A stretch of DNA of 42,448 bases, taken from IMG/VR virus record IMGVR_UViG_3300042691_024286, positions 1 to 42,448 of that record. The stretch is one strand, 5' to 3'. Source of the stretch: a virus. Below the pieces are notes generated by a model. That model worked only from the letters and a program-made list of their open reading frames with translations. It searched no databases and was not told the origin of the DNA. The position numbers were made by a program, and so were the translations under genes. Shown here one piece after another: positions 24,941 through 33,430 of the stretch. The stretch's first letter is position 1. The number at the start of each line of letters is the position of its first letter.

Positions 24941-25345
24941 TTAATTTATGTATGTAATGTCGTTTTTTACGAAAGAATCAAGGATATGGATATACAATTG
25001 TTCGCCGATAGGGACGATAAGTTCACCATTTGGTTGTAGCGTGGTATCTAAAAAATTAATTTTAAACTCACCTATATAAATCCCAGGTTTTTCTGTATCT
25101 TCACTGGTAAAATCGTATGCTATATAATATTCCTTTTTACTATTTTCAGAACAAGGATCTTTTAAGATAATTTTAGCTTCTTTATTTGCTATTTTATAGA
25201 TGCCAGTTTTTTCTTCCTTCATGGCAAAAGTTATAACGGAATTTTCCAATAACTCCTCAAAACGATTATAATCATTTCTACCATCTCGGTATAACCTCAT
25301 TTTTAATGTGGGTAAAGTTGAATATTGTCTTATTGAAAATACCAT
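24941..25345 (-). CDS. BppU-like baseplate/fibre protein
   Basis: The 134-residue product resembles the N-terminal domain of baseplate upper proteins (BppU) and related receptor-binding components. It opens with FSIRQYSTLPTLKMRLYRDG and has VITFAMKEEKTGIYKIANKE (family: v.F.m....g...k....a.i). YYIAYDFTSEDTEKPGIYIG follows (a D-T..pG.Y...F pattern), then LIVPIGEQLYIHIL. The fold would be an immunoglobulin-like sandwich. It shares one base with the next structural gene and ends the minus-strand run starting at 29879. Confidence 0.65.
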   Translation of the reverse strand: MVFSIRQYSTLPTLKMRLYRDGRNDYNRFEELLENSVITFAMKEEKTGIYKIANKEAKIILKDPCSENSKKEYYIAYDFTSEDTEKPGIYIGEFKINFLDTTLQPNGELIVPIGEQLYIHILDSFVKNDITYIN

Positions 25346-26808
25346 TAGATTATGTTTTTAATAAATACACGTCTACCTCCTTTTGGGAAAAATAAATCGT
25401 ATTCAGATAATTTATTTTTAATTGTGTCTCTTATTTCAATAGGGTATAATGGGGTTGAGTACATTTCGATAAATTTAACACCACCATCAAATGTTCCAGC
25501 AAAAAACTTTTCAAGTATGCCATCAACCTCTTTGGCTCCATCCAAATAAACCGCTTCATATAATCCTTGTGTACCACCACCATATGATATATTAAAAGGT
25601 ACGCCCTCTTGATATTTTGATTCAACGTCTAACTCATGAGGTATAATTTCAGTAAATTTACGATTACGATAAACCGTAAATCCGTTTAATAAAATACTTA
25701 AAGTACCTTTTTTGTATTGGCCATATTTTAGTTGGCACTTATTGTCATAACTAAAATCCCTTTCAAATGTAACTGTAAATAACAAGTATTTTTCGTCCGA
25801 AAGGTTTACGACTGGTAATTTTGTATATGAATCTTCAATTGTAAAATATTTTGTGATAATTTTATGTGTTGTAAAATCATCACAAAGTAATGTATAATCA
25901 ATAAATGAGTTGTTTGTGATACCACTAACTTCTTGTGTTTGTCCAGTATAGCAAGGGTCAGTTTCATATATCGTTCTGTAACCCACTCTCCCATCTGGTG
26001 TAATTCTTATGCCCAGCGCATTATTTAATATGTCTTTATATTTGTTGTTATATGTTAATGGTACAGATGTTAGTGAATTATATGATCTACCAATGTAGGG
26101 TATACCGTTATAATAGTTAAAATAACCAGTATAGGGTAAACCGTTTAATGTGTAATAATTTACAGTATATAGATTATACGTATCTAAAAATTTAAATGAA
26201 TAATCATCTTTTAATTTTGTAACTTCAACATCTGTTAAATCTGAAAATTTATTTTCAGCTCGTGTCCCAATATAAAAAACAAAACCTGGATTATTAAAAA
26301 CATCATTTAGTGTTGTTCCAGTTGTCGCACCAGTTGTTGTCCCAGTTGGTAAGTGTAATAGCATATTAACACTCCACCCTTTTCTCATTCTTGATGGGAA
26401 AAACTCAACTGGATATCCAAATAATTTAAAAAACCCTTGATAAAAACCGCCGTCTAATTGGTTATAACCTTCATGTTCTTCTATATTATATTTAATGTTT
26501 TTTGTATAACCAGAAACTTCATGAAGACAAAATGTATCACCAGAAATAAATTGATACTCAATTTCTGGATCAATTATAACATCTGGTAATGAGTTTTGCG
26601 CTGGTATGAAAAAATTATCATAACCAGTTAATGATATGTTTTTTATTAACACATCTTCTTTTAATGTAGGGCCAGATTTATCACATAAATCCTCCGTAAC
26701 ATCAATATGAAATAATAGATTATTATTAATATTTCTATTAAACGATCTACAATCGTTTGTTAAAACAAAATCGTAGTAAGTTCCTTTTTCTAATTCAGTT
26801 TTAAACAT
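25345..26808 (-). CDS. Virion structural protein, tail/fibre region
   Basis: The 487-residue product is rich in aromatic residues, Asn and Thr, with many predicted beta strands and no enzymatic motif. It has a Gly/Thr run in the middle (LPTGTTTGATTGTT), which may be a hinge. The C-terminal 110 residues hold mixed strands and SYGGGTQGLYEAVYLDG, then YSTPLYPIEIRDTIK. It shares one base with both neighbours, so it belongs to a coupled set with the BppU-like and fibre-like genes. A capping or receptor-facing structural role is likely; family not identified. Confidence 0.6.
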   Translation of the reverse strand: MFKTELEKGTYYDFVLTNDCRSFNRNINNNLLFHIDVTEDLCDKSGPTLKEDVLIKNISLTGYDNFFIPAQNSLPDVIIDPEIEYQFISGDTFCLHEVSGYTKNIKYNIEEHEGYNQLDGGFYQGFFKLFGYPVEFFPSRMRKGWSVNMLLHLPTGTTTGATTGTTLNDVFNNPGFVFYIGTRAENKFSDLTDVEVTKLKDDYSFKFLDTYNLYTVNYYTLNGLPYTGYFNYYNGIPYIGRSYNSLTSVPLTYNNKYKDILNNALGIRITPDGRVGYRTIYETDPCYTGQTQEVSGITNNSFIDYTLLCDDFTTHKIITKYFTIEDSYTKLPVVNLSDEKYLLFTVTFERDFSYDNKCQLKYGQYKKGTLSILLNGFTVYRNRKFTEIIPHELDVESKYQEGVPFNISYGGGTQGLYEAVYLDGAKEVDGILEKFFAGTFDGGVKFIEMYSTPLYPIEIRDTIKNKLSEYDLFFPKGGRRVFIKNII

Positions 26809-28460
26809 TATGCAAGAAATCTAACAAATTTTAATTTTGATAACCTGTCATCTTGTGGCGCAGGTGGTACTGAGTTATCTGGTGTGAATGTAAATCTAAT
26901 TCTAACAATTGACCCCCAACCAACTGAAGTCATAATATCTTCAAAATCTGGTACCGTACAATAAAATGTTTGACCGTTGTCTGGGTCGTCACCCGTTAAT
27001 TGACCAATACCATCCACCAATAAAGTTCCAGTTATGTCTTCAATTCTAAATTTTAATTCGGTAACTCCACTACCATAGTACGCAGTACTTAAAAAGTCAA
27101 CTCTAAAATATAAATCAGTTTTGTTTGGTGGCGAAGAACCAACAACCCATATTGGGTTGTTTTTTAATATGACATTTGGGACATCGTAAAAATCACTGAA
27201 AAAATTGGGGCTAGAAAAAAGTAAATCATTTATTTGTCCAGTTGTACCAGTAACAACAACACCAACATTAACTGGGATTGATGCGCTAGGTGCTTGTATT
27301 AAATTATGTGTGTATTGATATATATTACTACCAAATTTGGCATATATTGTTTTATAATCATAAATTTCAAGAGCGTTAGCTGGATAACTTATTGTTATTT
27401 CTTGCGTTGTTGGATTTATACTGAATGGTGGTGTACTATTTCCTGGTGAAGAAAAACTATTACCGTCATCGGTAGACCAAGTAAATGTACTTGGTGCGTA
27501 TAATGGGTAACCATAATCATTTAAATACCCAAGTCTGACATAACCTGGATTTTTTCTTGTTATCATTGCCGTATATGTTCCTTCTAAACCAAGAATCGGT
27601 ACCATAATCTCAGTATCTTCTGTATCAATAACATTAAAAACTTCAAATCCGTCACATAGAATAGAATACGTATATAACCCTGGATATAATTCAGAACCGT
27701 CATCAATAGCTGTTACTTTAACATGTAACATAGTGGCTGGGTCGTTCGGATTAATATCATCACTTTTATAAACAATATGTGTTATTAATGGTGAAACATG
27801 TAAATCAGCATCAATAAAATCCCAAAAATAACTAACCCCACTAAATGTTATTGTTTCGCTATAAAGTGTCGCATTACCAGAGTCTTGTATGACTAATTGA
27901 TAAGTTGCACCAGTTAGGGTACCAAGATTTTCAATTTGATAACTTGATCCGTTATCTATTGGTGTAAAAGTAATCCCATTATCAATACTATACTTTTTAC
28001 CAGCTGTGGCACCATCACCACTTGTATTAATAGATAATATTCCGTTAAATGGATAATTACCTGGGGTTAATGGATCGTATATTTGAACTGCTGGGTTTGT
28101 GACAAATGTTAAAAAAGATGTTGATCCACTAATAACGTTATAGTTTCCATTTGTATCAACACTACCCCAAACTAATTTAAAATATTCACCGTCTTGTACA
28201 GCAATTAAAGCGTACCCAACATCGGGTGGTGGAAATGCGGATGTTGGTGGTATTTCAGCCACATTAAGTGATTTTATGGTATCACCAGCAGCATTTTTTA
28301 CCTCAACCGTTCCACTATTTTTTGTCGCAATTTTTAATATACCGTTAGTGTCAACATAAATTGTTGTTTCACCATCAGCTAAAATGCCACTAAGTTGACC
28401 AAAGGTTAATTGTGATATTTTTAATTGCTCAGTTGCAAATAATTTAGATACTCCACTCAT
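26808..28460 (-). CDS. Fibre-like protein with beta-sandwich repeats
   Basis: The 550-residue product begins with about 105 residues that are clearly homologous to the complete small protein encoded just upstream (GETTIYVDTNGILKIATKNS against GETLLYKKADGSLGMATKES, and the same FKLVW). After that come several beta-rich segments. Two of these (KKYSIDNGITFTPIDNG and TWSTDDGNSFSSPGN) resemble SprB-type repeats of Bacteroidota gliding adhesins. The end (VRIRFTFTP) is a beta strand. The likely role is a tail fibre or receptor-binding subunit whose N-terminal part attaches it to the virion. It shares an ATGA overlap with the small gene. Confidence 0.6.
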   Translation of the reverse strand: MSGVSKLFATEQLKISQLTFGQLSGILADGETTIYVDTNGILKIATKNSGTVEVKNAAGDTIKSLNVAEIPPTSAFPPPDVGYALIAVQDGEYFKLVWGSVDTNGNYNVISGSTSFLTFVTNPAVQIYDPLTPGNYPFNGILSINTSGDGATAGKKYSIDNGITFTPIDNGSSYQIENLGTLTGATYQLVIQDSGNATLYSETITFSGVSYFWDFIDADLHVSPLITHIVYKSDDINPNDPATMLHVKVTAIDDGSELYPGLYTYSILCDGFEVFNVIDTEDTEIMVPILGLEGTYTAMITRKNPGYVRLGYLNDYGYPLYAPSTFTWSTDDGNSFSSPGNSTPPFSINPTTQEITISYPANALEIYDYKTIYAKFGSNIYQYTHNLIQAPSASIPVNVGVVVTGTTGQINDLLFSSPNFFSDFYDVPNVILKNNPIWVVGSSPPNKTDLYFRVDFLSTAYYGSGVTELKFRIEDITGTLLVDGIGQLTGDDPDNGQTFYCTVPDFEDIMTSVGWGSIVRIRFTFTPDNSVPPAPQDDRLSKLKFVRFLA

Positions 28461-28783
28461 ATTTCGTTATAATCAACTTTTGTGTCAACCAATGCCCAAA
28501 CTAATTTAAAATTAAAACCATCTCTAACAGCCGTAAGGGCATAACCCTCAAATGCGCTTGGAAATGAAACTGGTAATGGCGGTATTGGTAAATTTTTTAT
28601 TACATCACCACCAGGATTAACCTCATTTGTTGTCCCAGATTCTTTTGTTGCCATACCCAAAGATCCATCGGCTTTTTTATATAAAAGAGTTTCACCCTCT
28701 TCAATTAAATCCTCTACTTCTGGTAAAGTTAATTCATTTAACTTAGCTTGTCTTGTTAAGTCTATTTTTGTAATGTTTGCCAT
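28457..28783 (-). CDS. Small paralogue of the fibre N-terminal domain
   Basis: The 108-residue product aligns over almost its full length with residues 1-105 of the 550-residue protein: LTLPEVEDLIEEGETLLYKK, then SLGMATKESGT, then IPPLPVSFPSAFEGYALTAV, FKLVWALVDT and DYNEI. It therefore consists only of the presumed attachment domain and lacks the beta-sandwich part. It could be a connector that binds the fibre, or a remnant of a fibre gene lost by recombination. The 3' end overlaps the fibre start (ATGA) and a 4-nt gap follows the neck gene. Confidence 0.7.
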   Translation of the reverse strand: MANITKIDLTRQAKLNELTLPEVEDLIEEGETLLYKKADGSLGMATKESGTTNEVNPGGDVIKNLPIPPLPVSFPSAFEGYALTAVRDGFNFKLVWALVDTKVDYNEI

Positions 28784-28787
28784 GTTA

Positions 28788-29879
28788 TTAAATTACTTTA
28801 ATTGGTTTAGGGAACGCCCTGAATTTTAATGATGTGTTTACATATGTAGCTTCTTCAGAAACTCGTTTAAGTATTTCAAGTGGGCTTAATCTACCCAACA
28901 TAGTACTTAATTCAGTTTTTAAAGTTACCATCTCATCCTTACCTTCAGATAATAATGATTGATATTCAATTTCCATTTGTGCATCTGGTACTGGTATTTT
29001 ACCACCAAATGTACCTCTAACTCTACCGAGAGTTTCTTTACAAAGTGCGGTAAAATATCGTCTAACCCAAACTTTTGATGGGTCATTTAAATCATCAAAT
29101 GACATATTATCCAATGGAACATCCATAGGTGATTTTATTATATCTTTATTCGCTCTAAAACAAGCGTCTTTATCTTGCGGGTTAATATCATAATACCAAT
29201 ACCAAACTTTACCCTGATCAAAAAGACTACTTCTAAAGTCATAACGATCACCAGGTGTATTCATTAAATGAATGTATTTTTTACCATTTGGTGCGTTTGT
29301 TATTTTGTAAATAAGTTCGGATCTAACAATTCTATTTTTAAGATTCCTGTCAGATGCTCTCATTAAAATGTCAAATGCTGGTAGTATATAATAACTACCA
29401 AGACCGATGTATTCGCCACCAAATGCATTACTCCAAACACCAATAAATGGATCAATAACCGCTTGGTCGATAGTTGCTGGCGTGAACCACATAACCTCAT
29501 TTATTTCACGATTTGCTGGTACTTCATAGATTTGTTGACCTTTTACCAATTCAATAAAATCTTTTTTAAGAACAAAACCACCCTCACCAGCACCAAGTCC
29601 CACAATTTTTGAATAAGAGTAGGTATATTGGGTCACAAAATCCTGGCCTCTAGTGATAAAAGCTCTGGTTAAATCAGCTTCAGATACGTTTAAACCGATC
29701 AAAGCTGGCCATTGGTGTTCAATTATATAATTCTGAATAAATTCAATATAATCTTCTGTGGCAATTTCCAATAAACTGTCCATTTGCTCCTCTTCCAGTT
29801 GTATTTTTCTGATTGGGGCGCCTAATCTGTGTTTGACTTGTTTAAATATCTTTTGTTTTTCTTCTGGATTTATTCTCAT
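28788..29879 (-). CDS. Neck protein (gp13-like)
   Basis: The 363-residue product resembles T4 gp13-type neck proteins, which join the completed head to the tail. The most distinctive part is the C-terminal region WVRRYFTALCKETLGRVRGT, then FGGKIPVPDAQMEIEYQSLL and SEGKDEMVTLKTEL, a helix-loop-helix layout seen in connector proteins. The N-terminal domain is helical (QVKHRLGAPI, SLLEIATEDYIEFIQNYI) and followed by strands. It is longer than T4 gp13 (309 residues). The start lies 17 nt from a bidirectional late-type promoter, and the gene heads the structural run to 24941. Identity is by pattern only. Confidence 0.55.
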   Translation of the reverse strand: MRINPEEKQKIFKQVKHRLGAPIRKIQLEEEQMDSLLEIATEDYIEFIQNYIIEHQWPALIGLNVSEADLTRAFITRGQDFVTQYTYSYSKIVGLGAGEGGFVLKKDFIELVKGQQIYEVPANREINEVMWFTPATIDQAVIDPFIGVWSNAFGGEYIGLGSYYILPAFDILMRASDRNLKNRIVRSELIYKITNAPNGKKYIHLMNTPGDRYDFRSSLFDQGKVWYWYYDINPQDKDACFRANKDIIKSPMDVPLDNMSFDDLNDPSKVWVRRYFTALCKETLGRVRGTFGGKIPVPDAQMEIEYQSLLSEGKDEMVTLKTELSTMLGRLSPLEILKRVSEEATYVNTSLKFRAFPKPIKVI

Positions 29880-29885
29880 GGTAAT

Positions 29886-29905
29886 GATATTTATCTATAA
29901 ATATC
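29886..29905. promoter_or_regulatory. Palindromic bidirectional late-type promoter
   Basis: Two 9-bp arms, GATATTTAT and ATAAATATC, are exact reverse complements separated by CT. Each strand therefore reads GATATTTAT toward a start codon: plus 29913 (GP88-like) and minus 29879 (neck). The whole intergenic region is only 33 nt, so one palindrome appears to drive both genes. Confidence 0.7.
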
Positions 29906-29912
29906 GGACACA

Positions 29913-31079
29913 ATGGATAAATATAAAAACGCTATATTATTTGAAGAGATTACCAGAATGAAAATGTTATCTGGTGAAATGATTACCGAAGAAGAGTTAA
30001 ATGAAATTGATTGGGAAGAGGATTTTGCTGATGTTAGTAAAAAATGTATCACTGGGGCAGCTTTGGTTGAGTATTTAAATACGGTTTTAGACAACTACGA
30101 AAAAAAACCAAAAGATAGAGAAAAACTGTCACCAGATAAACCTTACATACATAATAAAAGAATACCAAAAACAGCTTCTGGTGAAATTGATATTGATGCT
30201 TTTATAAAAAATATAACTTCAATGCCAAATAAACTTATCAGTATAAATGATAAGATGAAAAAATCAACCGATGGTGGTGTAATTTCGGTTAATATTGGTA
30301 TACCAGCACTTCGTGGTTTAGTCTATGACATTGAAAACACACAATTTTATTTTGTTAATACTTGTCCAGGTGCTGGGGCTTGTGCTACAATATGTTATGC
30401 GAGAAAAGGTAGTTATGTTTTATATCCAGATGTTTTTGTTAACCAAACTAGAATATTAAATTTATTACTTAACTACCCAGCTAGATTTGAAAAATTATTA
30501 AAAAATGAACTCGAGGTTGTTGCGGTTAAGAACCCAGATGCTGTGATTGAATTTAGATGGAACGATGCTGGCGATTTTTTTACAAAAAAATATTTGCAAA
30601 TTGCTTTAAATATAACCAAGGAGCTTAAAGCTGAGGGTTACAATATTAAATCATACGCATATACTAAAATGGGTGATGTTGTTAATTTATCGGATCCAGA
30701 CATGGTCGTTAACTTTTCAACGGATGCTAACAAAAGAGAAAGATCAAAAATAAAAAATATTGAGGATAAAAAACAAGCTGAAACAGTACCAAAAGAATTA
30801 TTTGATGATCTTTATGTGAAGGATAGTAGCAAACGCAATTATGAGTTAGATAGTAAAGGTAGACCTATTTATGCCAGAGAAGATGGTGCTGAAATATTAA
30901 AAAGCAGACTTGGTTTGGCTTATAATGTGGATCCGCAAACAATTTTAACCTATGATGAGTTAATTAAAACCCCAGAGGGTGAACCGTTACAATATAATGT
31001 GATGATTGCACCGAAAGGTGAGGGTGACATCGGGGCTCAAAGAGCTGATGTTAAATACTCATTCTTATTGTTTCATTAA
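29913..31079 (+). CDS. GP88-family protein with cysteine cluster
   Basis: The 388-residue product matches the phage GP88 family (named after a mycobacteriophage gene product). A cysteine motif CPGAGACATICYARKG lies at 151-166 (C151, C157, C161), and it is followed by a VFRW-like segment VIEFRWNDAGDFFTKKYLQI and KSYAYTK. The cysteines could hold a metal or Fe-S centre; the function is unknown. An N-terminal helix (NAILFEEITRMKMLSGEMIT) precedes the family core and resembles short leader helices found on other phage proteins. The gene is alone on the plus strand, starts 8 nt after the bidirectional promoter and converges with the helicase gene, overlapping it by 15 nt. Confidence 0.75.
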   Translation: MDKYKNAILFEEITRMKMLSGEMITEEELNEIDWEEDFADVSKKCITGAALVEYLNTVLDNYEKKPKDREKLSPDKPYIHNKRIPKTASGEIDIDAFIKNITSMPNKLISINDKMKKSTDGGVISVNIGIPALRGLVYDIENTQFYFVNTCPGAGACATICYARKGSYVLYPDVFVNQTRILNLLLNYPARFEKLLKNELEVVAVKNPDAVIEFRWNDAGDFFTKKYLQIALNITKELKAEGYNIKSYAYTKMGDVVNLSDPDMVVNFSTDANKRERSKIKNIEDKKQAETVPKELFDDLYVKDSSKRNYELDSKGRPIYAREDGAEILKSRLGLAYNVDPQTILTYDELIKTPEGEPLQYNVMIAPKGEGDIGAQRADVKYSFLLFH

Positions 31080-32846
31080 ATCTTTAATCACTTCTTGCCC
31101 AACCGATAATTCATCGGTAATCATATTATCTCCCATAACTTGGTTGATAATTTTCATTTTCCTTCTTAGTGTGTTAAACATTATCACATCCAAAGTTTCA
31201 TCAAACAATGGGTATATAATGTGAACGTCATTAACTTGTCCAATCCTGTGTGCCCTATCTTCGGCTTGTGCGTGGTTAGTTGGTGTCCAATCTAGATCGT
31301 TGAATATTACGATCGTACCTTCGGTTAAAGTCAAGCCAACACCAGCGGCAACTATATTACCACAAAAAACTTTTACTTTATCATCTGACTGAAATCTATC
31401 AACAGCGAGTTGTCTTTTTTCTTTTGAAACCGAGCCATCTATTATTACAGAGCTTTTACCGAAATGTTCGTGGATTGAGTTTATTGATTGTGTAAAACAA
31501 CTGAATATTATCACCTTATGACCATTTTCAATGAGGTCTTCAGCTAATTCAATAGTATGACTTATCTTATCGTTAGACAAAAGTTGTCTAACCTTAATTA
31601 ATTTTGTAAGGTGATCTGTCACAGAGGGTTTCTCACCTATCGCTAACATTTCCTCAACCCACGCTTCGTATTCAGCAATATAACTATTGTAGTTTGTGCA
31701 AAGTTCTATTGGTAAATAAACTGGTTTAATTGTCTTTTGTGGTAGATCAATAGAATCTTTTTTAGTTCTTCTCAATATACAATCAGCCGAATATTCTCTA
31801 AGTTCGTCTAAATTAGATGCGCCAGAAGTAACCCAATACTTTTGTTTGGTGCCTTTTCTATTAAATTGTTTTGCCGCACAATATCGTCTAACATAGAACA
31901 TCCAATTTATCGCTATTGGGGACTCACATAGGTATAATAGATTATAAAAATCAACAGGTTTATTTGTTATTGGAGTTCCAGTTAAAAACCACCTGTTTGG
32001 TATTTTTGACGCAAAATTATTAAAAATTTTAGTTCTGTTTGAAGTTGAGTTCTTTAAATAATGGGCCTCATCCGCAATAACTAAATCAAACTTATGAAAG
32101 TCTATTGGTGATGGGGGTAGGTCGGATAGTTTAACACCTCTTTGTGGTAAGTAATGGAAATTTTTTAAAATATCATAGTTTACGATAGTCCATTTTTTTG
32201 CTCTGAAATCGACCCCATCAACTATTGAAACGTTGTCACCAGAATCATAATTCATTATTTCTTTTTTCCAATTTAACTTTAATGATGCTGGGCAAACAAC
32301 CAATATTTTTTTAAAACCACCCTCAAGTGCAGCTATTATTGAAGACGTGGTTTTACCAAGACCCATATCATCGGCTAAAATAAATTTTTCATTTTCAAGT
32401 AATTTATTTATTGCCTCTATTTGGTGTGGTTTTGGTTCCCTTTCATATTTTGAAAAGTCAATTTCTGGTACTTTTTTTAATTTTTTTATACATTCTTTTG
32501 AAATGAATATTGTTTGGTAATAACCACAATCACCACCAAAACAACCCCATATGTGTAATAGGTCATCTTTTCTGGATAATAATTTATCTATATAAATTTT
32601 ATCTGGTAAAAACTCTAATTTAAGTTGATCTTTAACAAATTCCCTGCAAGACTTATGTATCGCCACTTCTTTTTGAACAATATGCGGGGCAACATTATGA
32701 AATTTTATAATGTAATCGGATTGATTCTTTGTTGGTATAAAAGATTTGTTTTTAAAATAATCTTTTTGTATTTGTAATATGTAATCATTAACCCCGTTGT
32801 ATGTCTTTAAAATATTAAGGGCTAATTTCTCTATTGGTAAATTCAT
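31065..32846 (-). CDS. Snf2-type (superfamily 2) helicase
   Basis: The 593-residue product has the SF2 motifs of Snf2-family ATPases: Q-type segment PKPHQIEAINKLL, motif I LADDMGLGKTTSS (158-169), motif Ia ILVVCPASLKLNW, motif II VIADEAHYLKN (DEAH at 259-262), and motif III FLTGTPITN. In the C-terminal lobe come VIIFSCFTQS, AAGVGLTLT and motif VI QAEDRAHRIGQ. Such helicases may remodel DNA or R-loops at forks, like T4 UvsW, or move on dsDNA. The first 130 residues contain an HIRAN-like or substrate-binding region that I cannot name. The end converges with GP88 without a terminator, and the start is 1 nt from the unknown 167-residue gene. Confidence 0.9.
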   Translation of the reverse strand: MNLPIEKLALNILKTYNGVNDYILQIQKDYFKNKSFIPTKNQSDYIIKFHNVAPHIVQKEVAIHKSCREFVKDQLKLEFLPDKIYIDKLLSRKDDLLHIWGCFGGDCGYYQTIFISKECIKKLKKVPEIDFSKYEREPKPHQIEAINKLLENEKFILADDMGLGKTTSSIIAALEGGFKKILVVCPASLKLNWKKEIMNYDSGDNVSIVDGVDFRAKKWTIVNYDILKNFHYLPQRGVKLSDLPPSPIDFHKFDLVIADEAHYLKNSTSNRTKIFNNFASKIPNRWFLTGTPITNKPVDFYNLLYLCESPIAINWMFYVRRYCAAKQFNRKGTKQKYWVTSGASNLDELREYSADCILRRTKKDSIDLPQKTIKPVYLPIELCTNYNSYIAEYEAWVEEMLAIGEKPSVTDHLTKLIKVRQLLSNDKISHTIELAEDLIENGHKVIIFSCFTQSINSIHEHFGKSSVIIDGSVSKEKRQLAVDRFQSDDKVKVFCGNIVAAGVGLTLTEGTIVIFNDLDWTPTNHAQAEDRAHRIGQVNDVHIIYPLFDETLDVIMFNTLRRKMKIINQVMGDNMITDELSVGQEVIKDLMKQ

Positions 32847-32847
32847 C

Positions 32848-33351
32848 TTAGAGCATGGTTAAAAATGCGGGTGTGTTTTCACCCACATAAGCACCACGAG
32901 TATTGTATTCGAAGTGCTCTATTGCTTCTTCCTCTGATAACCCCTCATCCATTAAAGATTGAACGCACATAAAATCATCATAAACGGCGACTATGTTATT
33001 ATCTTGTTGTATTTTAATACCAACCAAAGAATTTCTATTGTAATCTGGTAGGAATAGCATTTCATTATTATATTCAGAAAGTTGTTCTTCCGTTTCGTTT
33101 GATCTTTTTATAAACGAAATCATCGGATATTTTTCTAAAATTTCATTATTAAATTGGTTTAAAGCTTCTTTATACTCAATTTTATTGTTTTCACTCATTT
33201 TATCCAAAATAAGATCAATATCATATGCTGGAACAAATCCACAGTTCATAGAGTAACAAACCCCAAGCAATGCTTGATCAAAAGCAACGTCTAAAAACAT
33301 ATCCTTTTCGTCTATGTCGACAGCACAATATTCAATAATATGAGTTCTCAT
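32848..33351 (-). CDS. Acidic protein of unknown function
   Basis: The 167-residue product is acidic and mixed alpha/beta. It has an internal Cys pair (CYSMNCGFVPAYD), a long central helix and an ending EEAIEHFEYNTRGAYVGENT, a pattern I have seen in unannotated phage proteins ('EEA.E.f.yN..gayvge.tP.f') but cannot name. It lies directly upstream of the helicase (1-nt gap) and behind a host-type promoter, so it is probably an early gene that works with, or is co-expressed with, the helicase. Confidence 0.65.
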   Translation of the reverse strand: MRTHIIEYCAVDIDEKDMFLDVAFDQALLGVCYSMNCGFVPAYDIDLILDKMSENNKIEYKEALNQFNNEILEKYPMISFIKRSNETEEQLSEYNNEMLFLPDYNRNSLVGIKIQQDNNIVAVYDDFMCVQSLMDEGLSEEEAIEHFEYNTRGAYVGENTPAFLTML

Positions 33352-33361
33352 TCTTTTAATA

Positions 33362-33392
33362 CAATAATAGTAATAATTTTTGATAAAGTCAA
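33362..33392 (-). promoter_or_regulatory. Probable Bacteroidota-type promoter for the helicase operon
   Basis: On the minus strand TTG (33390-33392) is followed after 20 nt by TATTATTG (33362-33369), one mismatch from TAnnTTTG. The spacing equals that of the polymerase and glycan promoters. The start at 33351 is 10 nt downstream, which leaves a very short leader. Confidence 0.45.
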
Positions 33393-33408
33393 TATAGGTG
33401 TTATTCAG

Positions 33409-33418
33409 ACTATTTATA
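33409..33418 (+). promoter_or_regulatory. Late-type promoter box ACTATTTATA
   Basis: ACTATTTATA lies 12 nt before the ATG at 33431 and shares the region 33352-33430 with the minus-strand promoter. It would start the plus-strand connector genes. Confidence 0.62.
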
Positions 33419-33430
33419 AGAAAAATTAAT

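Noticed and set aside
31020-31080. Terminator between the converging GP88 and helicase genes
   Set aside because: The two genes overlap by 15 nt at their stops and I found no stem with a T run on either strand there.
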